Position numbers and translations under genes: made by a program. The notes below the pieces were generated by a model. That model made no database searches. It saw nothing but the letters and a program-made list of their open reading frames with translations, and was not told where the DNA came from. DNA of 64,000 nucleotides from Lumbricus terrestris (Eukaryota; Annelida; Clitellata; Crassiclitellata; Lumbricidae), in the NCBI GenBank assembly GCA_949752735.1, contig OX457039.1, positions 26,559,420 through 26,623,419 on the forward strand. Direction: 5' to 3'. How positions within the stretch are numbered: the stretch's first letter is position 1; every line of letters starts with the position of its first letter. Shown here in pieces: positions 46,901 through 57,799 of this stretch.

Positions 46901-49900
46901 CTGTATTTGTTGTTTCTGCTGTCGATTTCCATTCTTTCTTTCGTCAATTCTCTCAGTCCTTTTTTTACAGGTATTTTTTTCCTTTTCTTTGTCGTCACTG
47001 TCTGTATTTGTTGTTTCCTGCTTTCGATTTCCATTCTTTCTTTCGTCAATTCTCTCAGTCCTTGATATCTGATGTATTTCTTTCTTTTTCTTTGTCGTCA
47101 CTGTCTGTATTTTTTGTTTCTGCTGTCAATTTCCATTCTTTCTTTCGTCAATTCTCTCAGTCCTTGATTTCTGATGTATTTCTTTCCTTTTCTTTGTCGT
47201 CACTGTCTGTATTTGTTGTTTCTGCTGTCGATTTCCATTCTTTCTTTCGTCAATTCTCTCAGTCCTTGATTTCTGATGTATTTCTTTCCTTTTCTTTGTC
47301 GTCGCTGTCTGTATTTGTTGTTTCTGCTGTCGATTTCCATTCTTTCTTTCGTCAATTCTCTCAGTTCTTGATTTCTGATGTATTTCTTTCCTTTTCTTTG
47401 TCGTCACTGTCTGCATTTGTTGTTTCCTGCTTTCGATTTCCATTCTTTTTTTCGTCAATTCTCTCAGTCCTTGATTTCTGATGTATTTCTTTCCTTTTCT
47501 TTGTCGTCACTGTCTGCATTTGTTGTTTCCTGCTTTCGATTTCCATTCTTTCTTTCGTCAATTCTCTCAGTCCTTGATTTCTGATGTATTTCTTTCTTTT
47601 TCTTTGTCGTCACTGTCTGTATTTTTTGTTTCTGCTGTCGATTTCCATTCTTTTTTTCGTCAATTCTCTCAGTCCTTGATTTCTCATATATTTCTTTCCT
47701 TTTCTTTGTCGTCACTGTCTGTTTATGTTTCTCTTGTTGTTTTCCCACTCTTTCTTTCGTCAATTCTCTCAGTCCTTGATTTCTGCTGTCAATCTTTCTC
47801 TCTATCTTTCTTCTTCACTCAGAATTGACGAAAGTTAGAGTGGAGACAACGTCAGCAGAAACACAGACAGACAGTGTCTGTCTGTAATGTCTGCTGTTGT
47901 TTTCCCACACTTTCTTTCGTCAATTCTCTCTGTCCTTGATTTCTGATGTATTTCTTTCTTTTTCTTTGTCGTCACTGTCTGTATTTGTTGTTTCCTGCTG
48001 TCGATTTCCATTCTTTCTTTCGTCAATTCTCTCAGTCCTTGATTTCTGATGTATTTCTTTCCTTTTCTTTGTCGTCACTGTCTGTATTTGTTGTTTCTGC
48101 TGTCGATTTCCATTCTTTCTTTCGTCAATTCTCTCAGTCCTTGATTTCTGATGTATTTCTTTCCTTTTCTTTGTCGTCACTGTCTGTATTTGTTGTTTCT
48201 GCTGTGAATTTCCATTCTTTCTTTCGTCAATTCTCTCAGTCCTTGATTTCTGATGTATTTCTTTCCTTTTCTTTGTCGTCGCTGTCTGTATTTGTTGTTT
48301 CTGCTGTCGATTTCCATTCTTTCTTTCGTCAATTCTCTCAGTCCTTGATTTCTCATATATTTCTTTCCTTTTCTTTGTCGTCACTGTCTGTTTATGTTTC
48401 TCTTGTTGTTTTCCCACTCTTTCTTTCGTCAATTCTCTCAGTCCTTGATTTCTGCTGTCAATCTTTCTCTCTATCTTTCTTCGTCACTCAGAATTGACGA
48501 AAGTTAGAGTGGAGACAACGTCAGCAGAAACACAGACAGACAGTGTCTGTCTGTAATGTCTGCTGTTGTTTTCCCACACTTTCTTTCGTCAATTCTCTCA
48601 GTCCTTGATTTCTGATGTATTTCTTTCTTTTTCTTTGTCGTCACTGTCTGTATTTGTTGTTTCCTGCTGTCGATTTCCATTCTTTCTTTCGTCAATTCTC
48701 TCAGTCCTTGATTTCTGCTGTATTTCTTTTTCTTTCTGTTGTCGTCACTGTCTGTCTGATGTTTCTGCTGTTGTTTTCCCACTCTTTCTTTCGTCAATTC
48801 TCTCAGTCCTTGGTTTCTGATGTATTTCTTTCCTTTCCTTTGTCGTCACTGTCTGTATTTGTTGTTTCTGCTGTCGATTTCCTTTCTCTTTCGTCAATTC
48901 TCTCAGTCCTTGGTTTCTGATGTATTTCTTTTCTTTTCTTTGTCGTCACTGTCTGTATTTGTTGTTTCTGCTGTCGATTTCCATTCTTTCTTTCGTCAAA
49001 TCTCTCTGTCCTTGATTTCTGATGTATTTCTTTCCTTTTCTTTGTCGTCACTGTCTGTATTTGTTGTTTCTGCTGTCGATTTCCATTCTTTCTTTCGTCA
49101 ATTCTCTTAGTCCTTGATTTCTCATGTATTACTTTTCTTTTCTTTGTCGTCACTGTCTGTATTTGTTGTTTCTGCTGTTGTTTTCCCACTCTTTCTTTCG
49201 TCAATTCTCTCAGTCCTTGATTTCTGCTGTATCTCTTTCTCTTTGCTAAGTCGTCACTGTCTGTCTGATATTTCTGCTGTCGTTTTCACCACTCTTTCTT
49301 TCGTCAATTCTCTCAGTCCTTGAATTCTGTTGTATTTCTTTCCTTTCCTTTGTTGTCGCTGTCTGTATTTGTTTTTTCTGCTGTCGATTTCCATTCTTTC
49401 TTTCGTCAATTCTCTCAGTCCTTGATTTCTGATGTATTTCTTTCCTATTCTTTGTCTTCACTGTCTGTATTTGTTGTTTCTGTTGTCGATTTCCATTCGT
49501 TCTTTCGTCAATTCTCTCAGTCCTTGATTTCTGATGTATTTCTTTCCTTTTCTTTGTCGTCACTGTCTGTATTTGTTGTTTCTGCTGTTGATTTCCTTTC
49601 TTTCTTTCGTCAATTCTCTCAGTTCTTGGTTTCTGATGTATTTCTTTCCTTTTCTTTGTCGTCACTGTCTATATTTGTTGTTTCTGCTGTCGATTTCCAT
49701 TCTTTCTTTCGTCAATTCTCTCAGTCCTTGGTTTCTGATGTATTTCTTTCCTTTTCTTTGTCGTCACTGTCTGTATTTGTTGTTTCTGCTGTCGATTTCC
49801 ATTCTTTCTTTCGTCAATTCTCTCAGTCCTTGATTTCTGCTGTATTTCTTTCTTTTTCTTTGTCGTCACTGTCTGTATTTGTTGTTTCTGCTCTCGTTTT

Positions 49901-52900
49901 CACCACTCTTTCTTTCGTCAATTCTCTCAGTCCTTGATTTCTGATATATTTCTTTCCTTTCCTTAGTTGTCGCTGTCTGTATTTGTTGTTTCTGCTGTCG
50001 ATTTACATTCTTTCTTGCGTCAATTCTCTCAGTCCTTGATTTCTCATGTATTTCTTTCCTATTCTTTGTCGTCACTGTCTGTATTTGTTGTTTCTGTTGT
50101 CGATTTCCATTCTTTCTTTCGTCAATTCTCTCAGTTCTTGATTTCTTATGTGTTTCTTTCCTTTTCTTTGTGTTCTCTGTCTGTATTTGTTGTTTCTGCT
50201 GCCGATTTCCATTCTTTCTTTCGTCAATTCTCTCAGTCCTTGATTGAGGTATTTCTTTTCTTTGTGTTCGGTGTCTCTATTTGTTGTTTCTGCTGTCGAT
50301 TTCCATTCTTGCTTTCGTCAATTCTCTCAGTCCTTGATTTCTGCTGTCAATCTTTCTCTCTATCTTTCTTCGTCTCTCAGAATTGACGAAAGTTAGAGTG
50401 GGGACAACGTCAGCAGAAGCACAGACGGACAGTGTCTATCTGTATTGTCTGCTGTTGTTTTCCCACACTTTCTTTCGTCAATTCTCTCAGTCCTTGATTT
50501 CTGCTGTATTTCTTTTTCTTTCTGTTTTCGTCACTGTCTGTCTGATGTTTCTGCTGTTGTTTTCCCACTCTTTCTTTCGTCAATTCTCTCAGTCCTTGGT
50601 TTCTGATGTATTTCTTTCCTTTTCTTTGTCGTCACTGTCTGTATTTGTTGTTTCTGCTGTCGATTTCCTTTCTTTCTTTCGTCAATTCTCTCAGTTTTTG
50701 GTTTCTGATGTATTTCTTTTCTTTGTCGTCACTGTCTGTATTTGTTGTTTCTGCTGTCGATTTCCATTCTTTCTTTCGTTAATTCTCTCTGTCCTTCATT
50801 TCTGATGTATTTCTTTCCTTTTCTTTGTCGTCACTGTCTGTATTTGTTGTTTCTGCTGTCGATTTCCATTCTTTCTTTCGTCAATTCTCTTAGTCCTTGA
50901 TTTCTCATGTATTACTTTTCTTTTCTTTGTCGTCACTGTCTGTATTTGTTGTTTCTGCTGTTGTTTTCCCACTCTTTCTTTCGTCAATTCTCTCAGTCCT
51001 TGATTTCTGCTGTATCTCTTTCTCTTTGCTAAGTCGTCACTGTCTGTCTGATATTTCTGCTGTCGTTTTCACGACTCTTTCTTTCGTCAATTCTCTCAGT
51101 TCTTGATTTCTGATGTATTTCTTTCCTTTCCTTTGTTGTCGCTGTCTGTATTTGTTGTTTCTGCTGTCGATTTCCATTCTTTCTTTCGTCAATTCTCTCA
51201 GTCCTTGATTTCTGATGTATTTCTTTCCTATTCTTTGTCGTCACTGTCTGTATTTGTTGTTTCTGCTGTCGATTTCCTTTCTTTCTTTCGTCAATTGTCT
51301 CAGTCCTTGGTTTCTGATGTATTTCTTGCCTTTTCTTTGTCGTCACTGTCTGTATTTGTTGTTTCTTCTGTCGATTTCCATTCTTTCTTTCGTCAATTCT
51401 CTCAGTCTTTGATTTCTCATGTATTACTTTTCTTTTCTTTGTCGTCACTGTCTATATTTGTTGTTTCTGCTGTCGATTTCCATTCTTTCTTTCGTCAATT
51501 CTCTCAGTCCTTGATTTCTGATGTATTTCTTTCCTTTTCTTTGTCGTCACTGTCTGTATTTGTTGTTTCTGCTGTCGATTTCCTTCCTTTCTTTCGTCAA
51601 TTCTCTCAGTTCTCGATTTCTGATGTATTTCTTTCCTTTTCTTTGTCGTCACTGTCTGTGTTTGTGTTTTCTGCTGTCGATTTCCTTCCTTTCTTTCGTC
51701 AATTCTCTCAGTCCTTGATTTCTGATGTATTTCTTTCCTATTCTTTGTCTTCACTGTCTGTATTTGTTGTTTCTGTTGTCGATTTCCATTCGTTCTTTCG
51801 TCAATTCTCTCAGTCCTTGATTTCTGATGTATTTCTTTCCTTTTCTTTGTCGTCACTGTCTGTATTTGTTGTTTCTACTGTCGATTTCCGTTCTTTCTTT
51901 CGTCAATTCTCTCAGTCCTTGGTTTCTGATGTATTTCTTTCCTTTTCTTTGTCGTCACTGTCTGTATTTGTTGTTTCTGCTGTCGATTTCCTTTCCTTCT
52001 TTCGTCAATTCTCTCAGTCCTTGGTTTCTGATGTATTCCTTTCCTTTTCTTTGTCGTCACTGTCTGTATTTGTTGTTTCTGCTGTCGATTTCCATTCTTT
52101 CTTTCGTCAATTCTCTCAGTCCTTGGTTTCTGATGTATTTCTTTCCTTTTCTTTGTCGTCACTGTCTGTATTTGTTGTTTCTGCTGTCGATTTCCATTCT
52201 TTCTTTCGTCAGTTCCCTAAGTCCTTGATTTCTGATGTATTTCTTTCCTTTTCTTTGTCGTCACTGTCTGTATTTGTTGATTCTGCTGTCGATTTCCATT
52301 CTTTCTTTCGTCAATTCTCTCCGTCCTTGATTTTTGATGTGTTTCTTTCCTTTTCTTTGTGTTCGCTGTCTGTATTTGTTGTTTCTGCTGTCGATTTCCA
52401 TTCTTTCTTTCGTCAATTCTCTCAGTCCTTGATTTCTGATGTATTTCTTTCTTTTTCTTCGTCGTCACTGTCTGTATTTGTTGTTTCTGCTGTCGATTTC
52501 CATTCTTTCTTTCGTCAATTCTCTCAGTCCTTTTTTTACCTGTATTTTTTTCCTTTTCTTTGTCGTCACTGTCTGTATTTGTTGTTTCCGTGGTCGAATT
52601 CCATTCTTTCTTTCGTCAATTCTCTCAGTCCTTGATTTCTGATGTATTTCGTTCCTTTTCTTTGTCGTCGCTGTCTGTATCTGTTGTTTCCTGATTTCGA
52701 TTTCTATTCTTTCTTTCGTCAATTCTCTCAGTCCTTGATTTCTGATGTATTTCTTTCCTTTCCTTAGTTGTCGCTGTCTGTATTTGTTGTTTCCTGATTT
52801 CGATTTTCATTCTTTCTTTCGTCAATTCTCTCAGTCCTTGATTTCTTATGTATTTCTTTCCTTATCTTTGTCGTCACTGTCTGCATTTGTTGTTTCCTGC

Positions 52901-54302
52901 TTTCGATTTCCATTCTTTCTTTCGTCATTTCTCTCAGTCCTTGATTTCTGATGTATTTCTTTCTTTTTCTTTGTCGTCACTGTCTGTCTGATATTTCTGC
53001 TGTCGTTTTCACCACTCTTTCTTTCGTCAATTCTCTCAGTTCTTGATTTCTGATGTATTTCTTTCCTTTTCTTTGTCGTCACTGTCTGTTTATGTTTCTG
53101 CTGTTGTTTTCCCACTCTTTCTTTCGTCAATTTTCTCAGTCCTTGATTTCTGCTGTCAATCTTTCTCTCTATCTTTCTTCGTCACTCAGAATTGACGAAA
53201 GTTAGAGTGGAGACAACGTCAGCAGAAACACAGACAGACAGTGTCTGTCTGTAATGTCTGCTGTTGTTTTCCCACACTTTCTTTCGTCAATTCTCTCAGT
53301 TTTTGATTTCTGATGTATTTCTTTCCTTTTCTTCGTCGTCACTGTCTGTATTTGTTGTTTCTGCTGTCGATTTCCATTCTTTCTTTCGTCAATTCTCTCA
53401 GTCCTTTTTTTACATGTATTTTTTCCTTTTCTTTGTCGTCACTGCCTGTATATGTTGTTTCTGCAGTCGATTTCCATTCTTTCTTTCGTCAATTCTCTCA
53501 GACCTTGATTTCTGATGTATTTCTTTCCTTTTCTTTGTCGTCACTGTCTGTCTTTGTTGTTTCTGCTGCTGTTTTCCCACTCTTTCTGTCGTCAATTCTC
53601 TCAGTCCTTGATTTCTGCTGTATCTCTTTCTCTTTGTTAAGTCGTCACTTTCTGTCTGATATTTCTGCTGTCATTTTCACCATTCTTTCTTTCGTCAATT
53701 CTCTCAGTCCTTGATTTCTGATGTATTTCTTTCCTTTTCTTTGTCGTCACTGTCTGTCTTTGTTGTTTCCTGCTGTCAATTTCCATTCTTTCTTTCGTCA
53801 ATTCTCTTAGTCATTGATTTCTGATGTATTTCTTTCCTTTTCTTTGTCGTCGCTGTCTGTATTTGTTGTTTCTGCTGTCGATTTCCATTCTTTCTTTCAT
53901 CAATTCTCTCAGTCCTTGATATCTGATGTATTTTCTTCACTTTCACTTGTCATCACTGTCTGTATTTGTTGTTTCCGTGGTCGAATTCCATTCTTTCTTT
54001 CGTCAATTCTCTCAGTCCTTGATTTCTGATGTATTTCTTTCCTTTTCTTTGTCGTCACTGTCTGTATTTGCTGTTTCTGCTGTCGATTTCCATTCTTTCT
54101 TTCGTCAATTCTCTCAGTCCTTGATTTCTGATGTATTTCTTTCCTTTTCTTTGTCGTCACTGTCTGTATTTGCTGTTTCTGCTGTCGATTTCCATTCGTT
54201 CTTTCGTCAATTCTCTCAGTCCTTGATTTCTGATGTATTTCTTTCTTTTTCTTTGTCGTCACTGTCTGTATTTGTTGTTTCTGCTGTCGATTTCCATTCT
54301 TA

Positions 54303-54450
54303 CTTCCCAAAGACAGTCCATGCCTAGCATGGGCTGAGTAATTAGGTCAGACATCAAAATTGTAGTAGGGACCTCGTAACCATGCTGTACCTGAATATAC
54401 AAACGGACCTCCCACGACATGAGTGGCGTTGGCCCTTCATTTCCGATCGT
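54303..54450 (-). pseudogene. Gypsy retropepsin C-terminal remnant
   Basis: The minus-strand frame ends with PTTILMSDLITQPMLGMDCL, matching the pattern at the end of retroviral-type aspartic proteases (a hydrophobic strand, then L-G-x-D-x-L). The catalytic D-T/S-G segment is not found between this and the zinc knuckle, so an internal deletion is likely. The satellite begins about three codons after the motif. Confidence 0.6.
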
Positions 54451-54489
54451 CGCGGCCTCATGCGCGCGATTGGAGGGACGTTACGACTG

Positions 54490-55480
54490 TCAGCAGTTGC
54501 GGGCGATGTGACCGGCTCATGCAGCAGTTGTGGATCGTCGTAGCTGAGGTTTCCGGGGCGATCGGCGCGCCCCAGATCGTCGTCGGTCGGAACTCGGGCT
54601 CGTAGCTCCTGGAACTGCTGGTCGATTCGTCTCTCCTTCTGCCAGCGTCTTCAGGAACCGGTGGAGCGTAGACTAGAGTTGGGTACTCACGTCGGCCATA
54701 TAAGTACCTCTGACGCGGTTGGAAGGCCTCCTTCGGTCGTTTGAGTCAGTCATCCTCTGATAGGCGTCCAGGCGAAGCGCCGTCCGGTAGGCTTCGTCCA
54801 GGTTCTTGGGGCCCCGTTCACGTACCTTGAGCGAAAGTTCTCTAGCTGTCTCGTAAGACCTCAAGGAAAATATCTTTGGCGATGATTTCCGTTGTCTTAT
54901 TGGAGGGCACTGGATACGTCAACACGACAAGCCGACGAATGTCATGTAGCATTCGCTCAAAGTCCCTTCGGAACGCTGGCGTCGATAGTACAGCTAGGCG
55001 CGAAAGCTTTCCACCTGGCCTTCCGTACCGTACCTCTGACGGAGACGTTCGACAAGCTCCTCGTAGCTAACGTTCGGACGGGCGCCGAAGTCCCACAGCA
55101 ACTGCGTGGCGACCTTCTCAAGGGCACATCGAATGTAGTCGACCTTGTCAGTGGCCGTCCACGGGGTGTGACGGGCACAAATTGCACCAGGAACGACTCC
55201 AGCGATCCCGTCTCGTTAAACTTTCCAGACTTCATCGGAGGCGGTCGATTCCCCGGCGGTCTCCGGCAGTCTCCATCACCTCCTGGGAAGTCCCCCGTTC
55301 ATCCGACCTTTCTCGGTAGCTCGTCCTCACCGGCCTCGATTCGTCTGTCTGCAGCTCCTCGGTTAGGCGGCTCTGGTCCGTTCTCCTCTCGGCAGTCCCA
55401 CTCGTCTCAGCGCCCAGAGTGGAAATCCTCGTCCGCGCATCCCAGGTTGTGTAGGCGATTGTGTCCTCCTCGTCTTCCAT
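54490..55480 (-). pseudogene. Gypsy gag (capsid plus CCHC), frameshifted
   Basis: The start is probably the ATG at 55480-55478, 48 bases into the element beyond the primer-binding site. An Arg/Glu-rich head is followed by the capsid text KSGKFNETGSLESFLVQF (about 55230-55180). After a frame change comes WTATDKVDYIRCALE, then NVSYEELVERLRQRYGTEGQ (about 55070-55010) and an in-frame stop. Another frame change gives MLHDIRRLVVLTYPVPSN (about 54940-54890), and the last frame ends with a DEAYRTALRLDAYQRMTDS segment (about 54800-54745). A CCHC zinc-knuckle relic (HEP/GHIARNC across a frameshift) lies near 54495-54530. This order is the Ty3/Gypsy capsid-nucleocapsid layout; Gag packages the RNA into particles. 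With at least three frameshifts and a stop it is dead. Confidence 0.8.
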
Positions 55481-55527
55481 CGTCGGTCTATCGGGTGGGT
55501 GTCGACCAGAAGAAACTCTGTACACCA

Positions 55528-55539
55528 CCTCTGATACCA
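55528..55539 (-). other. Primer-binding site, initiator-tRNA-Met type
   Basis: The minus strand reads TGGTATCAGAGG directly after the LTR end (CCGTGACA, one base between). The sequence complementary to the 3' end of animal initiator tRNA-Met is TGGTAGCAGAGG, so 11 of 12 bases agree. This fixes the LTR boundary and the direction of the element. Confidence 0.7.
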
Positions 55540-55540
55540 G

Positions 55541-55885
55541 TGTCACGGAAACTACCCGGTAGTTGCTGAATGGGTGTATCTCAGCCTTCCGGCCTCCGTG
55601 GTCTATCGAAGGGCTTGTGTCCTTTCCGGCCGATCCATCCTGTCCGGGAAACCATAACGACGATGAAGAGAGAAGCCACAGTTTATTGATGTAACAAAAA
55701 GCTCAGCAACAACGCCTGCACGTCGCTACACACGCCACTGCCTCGACGACTGACGAACTAACTCTTACGCACTGACTGCACTGATGAACTACTCAACTGT
55801 TTAACTCTGGCTGACTGCGCTGACGAACTCCGCTAAGCTACTCTCTTCTGACTGCCCTGCACACAGTGCACAGAGCAGAGAGCCT
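55541..55885 (-). mobile_element. Gypsy 5' LTR
   Basis: The LTR ends CCGTGACA on the minus strand, next to the primer-binding site. It contains a poly(A) signal AATAAA (minus strand, 55682-55687 region) followed by CTGTGGCTTCTCTC. The distal end is unclear, because no TGTCAC start is seen before the LINE tail at 55888, so the LTR may be truncated by that insertion. Confidence 0.6.
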
Positions 55886-55934
55886 CATTCATTCATTCAT
55901 TTCAAACACTTATATAGCGCTTCTTCAAGAGTAT

Positions 55935-57476
55935 CTACTCAAAAGCGCTCCCGACCCAACCACGGTTAAAAAGAATAGTTTTAAGAGCAGAGTAGAACGT
56001 AGTCTCAAAGGCTCTAGGCACAAGACGTAGTTCCACAGGAAGCCCATTCCAGGTTATAGGGCCAACGACAGAAAAGGCACGGTGCTGTGTAATAGAAGTG
56101 CGTGACCGGGGGACAAGAAGCTGAGCCTGTTTAGAAGAGCGGAGAGAGCCACGGTGCTGGACGATCAGAGTGGAGCAACAGAGCTCCTGCAAATAGACAG
56201 GGGCCACACCCGCGAGACAGCGCCAAACCAAGGAAGATATCCGGTAAGTGATCCGTTGTGAAAAAGGGAGCCAATGCAAGACATCCCGCATATAGTCAGT
56301 AACATGGCCGAATCTTGGGATGCGACCAACAAGGCGTGCCGCAGAGCGCAAGACCCGATCCAAGCACCCAACCCGAGTCACCGGAAGACCCACATAGAGG
56401 GCGCTGCAGTAGTCCAGACGAGAGACGACAAAAGAATGGACTAGCGTCAAGGCAGCATTGAAGGTTAAGGAGCGGAGCACCACTCTAAGCTGACGCAATT
56501 GGTAGTAGCAGCTGCGGCATAGCAGGTTGATATGCCGCGTAAAAGTAAGTTCTTGGTCCAATGTGACTCCAAGGTCCCGGACAGAGGAAGAGAAGGTAAA
56601 GTGAGGGAACTCTCGAGCAAGAACCTCCAGGTCAATTTTGGCGAGCTGTTGGCGTGTGCCAAACCAAATAAATTGGGTTTTGGTAGAGTTTAGCCGAAGG
56701 CGATTGGAGGACATCCAGGCCTCCAAAGCCTCCATTGTCCGGCTCATGACCCTAGCAGTGGAAATGGCTGCTGGCGCAAGACAATAATGCAAATACGCTT
56801 GCAGGTCATCCGCATAGGATTGGCTCAGGACAGAAGAAGCGGCAAGGAGAGAACCAAGATCAGCAGTATAAATAATATATAAGAGTGGGCCCAGGACAGA
56901 ACCCTGGGGCAGGCCATACGGAGCAGGAACCCACGGAGTCCTGGTGGACCCGTAGACCACGGAGAAGGAACGGTCGTGAAGGAAGGAGCCAAGCCAGTCG
57001 AGAAAGTTCCCAGAAAGACCGAACGAGGTTGATAGGCGTTTTTGAAGGATATCGTGATCCACAGTGTCGAAAGCCGCACTCACATCAAATAGTGCTAAAA
57101 GGGTGACCTGTGATTTATCAATTGCCCCATAGATATGAGAAAGGAGGCGAACTAACATGGTTTCCGTGGAGTGACCCTTACGAAAACCAGATTGAAAAAT
57201 CGGCAGTAAATTGTTCACATCAAGATAAGCTGTTAATTGAGAAGCAACAATCTTCTCAATTACTTTAGACAGAAACGAAACGTTCGCAATTGGCCTAAAG
57301 TTGGCAGGATCTGACAAGTCCAGTCCTTCACGCTTCGGAACAGGAACAAGGATGAACTTCTTCTGCGACGAAGGAAGAACTCCCTCTTGAAGAGAGCGGT
57401 TACAGAGGACTGTAAGGAAAGGAAGGACGACGTCGATGAACTCTTGCAGAAGGAATGACGGAAGAGGATCGAGGTC
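55935..57476 (-). pseudogene. LINE reverse transcriptase ORF, main part
   Basis: An open frame of about 513 codons following an in-frame stop at 57477-57479. RT blocks appear in order: FRPIANVSFLSKVIEKI, FDVSAAFDTVDHDIL, GLPQGSVLGPLLY, and SYADDLQAYLH with the catalytic YADD at 56805-56816. Then come NSTKTQFIWFG, the thumb region and C-terminal DYMRDVLHWLPFSQRITYR and TWNGLPVELR. The stop at 55935-55937 sits about 45 bp before the tail. The enzyme primes cDNA synthesis on nicked target DNA. All RT catalytic motifs are intact. The upstream endonuclease is missing, so the copy cannot mobilise itself. Confidence 0.88.
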
Positions 57477-57743
57477 TCAGGTTTTAGGAGCTGAAGCTAA
57501 GATGATTCGCTTTAGCTCCTCGCTGGATATTGGATTAAGAGCTGAGAGAGAGAGCATCCCGTCGGAGGGAACTCTGGCGGAGGAGAGCCAGCCGTGCCAT
57601 CGCGAACCGACTTGACTTTCGTCTTTCGAGGTGAAGACGTCCAAGTATTCACCAGCTGTGAACAGCGGTGTAGCAGGTCGGCTTCCGGGATGAGACCGAC
57701 CGAGAAGGTCCTTATATAGCCGATCTGGCTGGGAAAGGCACAC
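57477..57743 (-). pseudogene. LINE ORF, segment upstream of the RT core
   Basis: The same frame as the RT, cut off from it by one TGA at 57477-57479: SAPKT, stop, DLDPLPSFLLQEF, where related LINEs have Cys followed by D-P-x-P. The segment holds the linker between endonuclease and RT, with NPISSEELKRIILASAPKT at its end. Restoring one base class (TGA versus TGC/TGT) would explain the break. The 5' limit of the element is near 57745. Confidence 0.75.
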
Positions 57744-57799
57744 CAGGTGCTACGCCCGCTCGCGGCGGACTTCAAAGGGAAGTCGCCGACTAAACTAAA

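Larger units (their letters stand above)
11610..54302 (+). repeat. Main 102-bp satellite array, 42.7 kb
   Basis: Roughly 415 unit lengths of one pyrimidine-rich repeat without any unrelated insertion. The common unit is 102 bp and consists of two related 51-bp halves. Half A starts TTTCTGATGTATTTCTTTCC and contains GTCGTCACTGTCTG. Half B starts TTTCTGCTGTCGATTTCC and contains CTTTCGTCAATTCTCTCAG. Variant halves include one with GTTTTCCCACTC, one with GTTTTCACCACTC, one with CTCTTTCTCTTTGTTAAG, and one with an extra C (TTTCCTGCTGT, 103 bp). Variants recur in fixed order, giving higher-order repeats. The unit length is a multiple of three and stop-poor, so long open frames exist on both strands; the frequent 1-bp length variants argue against coding. 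The right end abuts a Gypsy protease remnant. Confidence 0.97.
54303..55885 (-). mobile_element. Broken Ty3/Gypsy LTR retrotransposon (5' part)
   Basis: On the minus strand, in order: an LTR (about 55885-55541), a tRNA-type primer-binding site, a frameshifted gag with capsid and zinc-knuckle remains, and the tail of a retropepsin. The element stops where the satellite starts at 54302, so the rest of pol and the 3' LTR are absent. The LINE at 55888 abuts its LTR on the other side. Confidence 0.8.
55888..57745 (-). mobile_element. 5'-truncated LINE (L2/CR1 group), copy B
   Basis: The RT-bearing 3' part of a LINE on the minus strand. It ends with the tail GCGCTATATAAGTG and then an AATG repeat (ATTCATTCATTCATTT on the plus strand at 55888-55903). 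The coding part begins near 57743 and loses LINE resemblance beyond that point. The family is related to copy C at 58666-59345 and differs from the one at 60880-64000. Confidence 0.88.

Noticed and set aside
11610..54302. Dozens of long ORFs on both strands as a gene family
   Set aside because: They follow from a 102-bp stop-poor unit. Units of 103 bp and other lengths shift the frame often, and no promoter, splice or start context is conserved.
11610..54302. CRISPR-like array
   Set aside because: The repeats are contiguous 51/102-bp units without unique spacers, in an animal genome.
54423..55569. Plus-strand ORFs over the Gypsy region
   Set aside because: They are antisense to the recognisable gag and have no motifs of their own.
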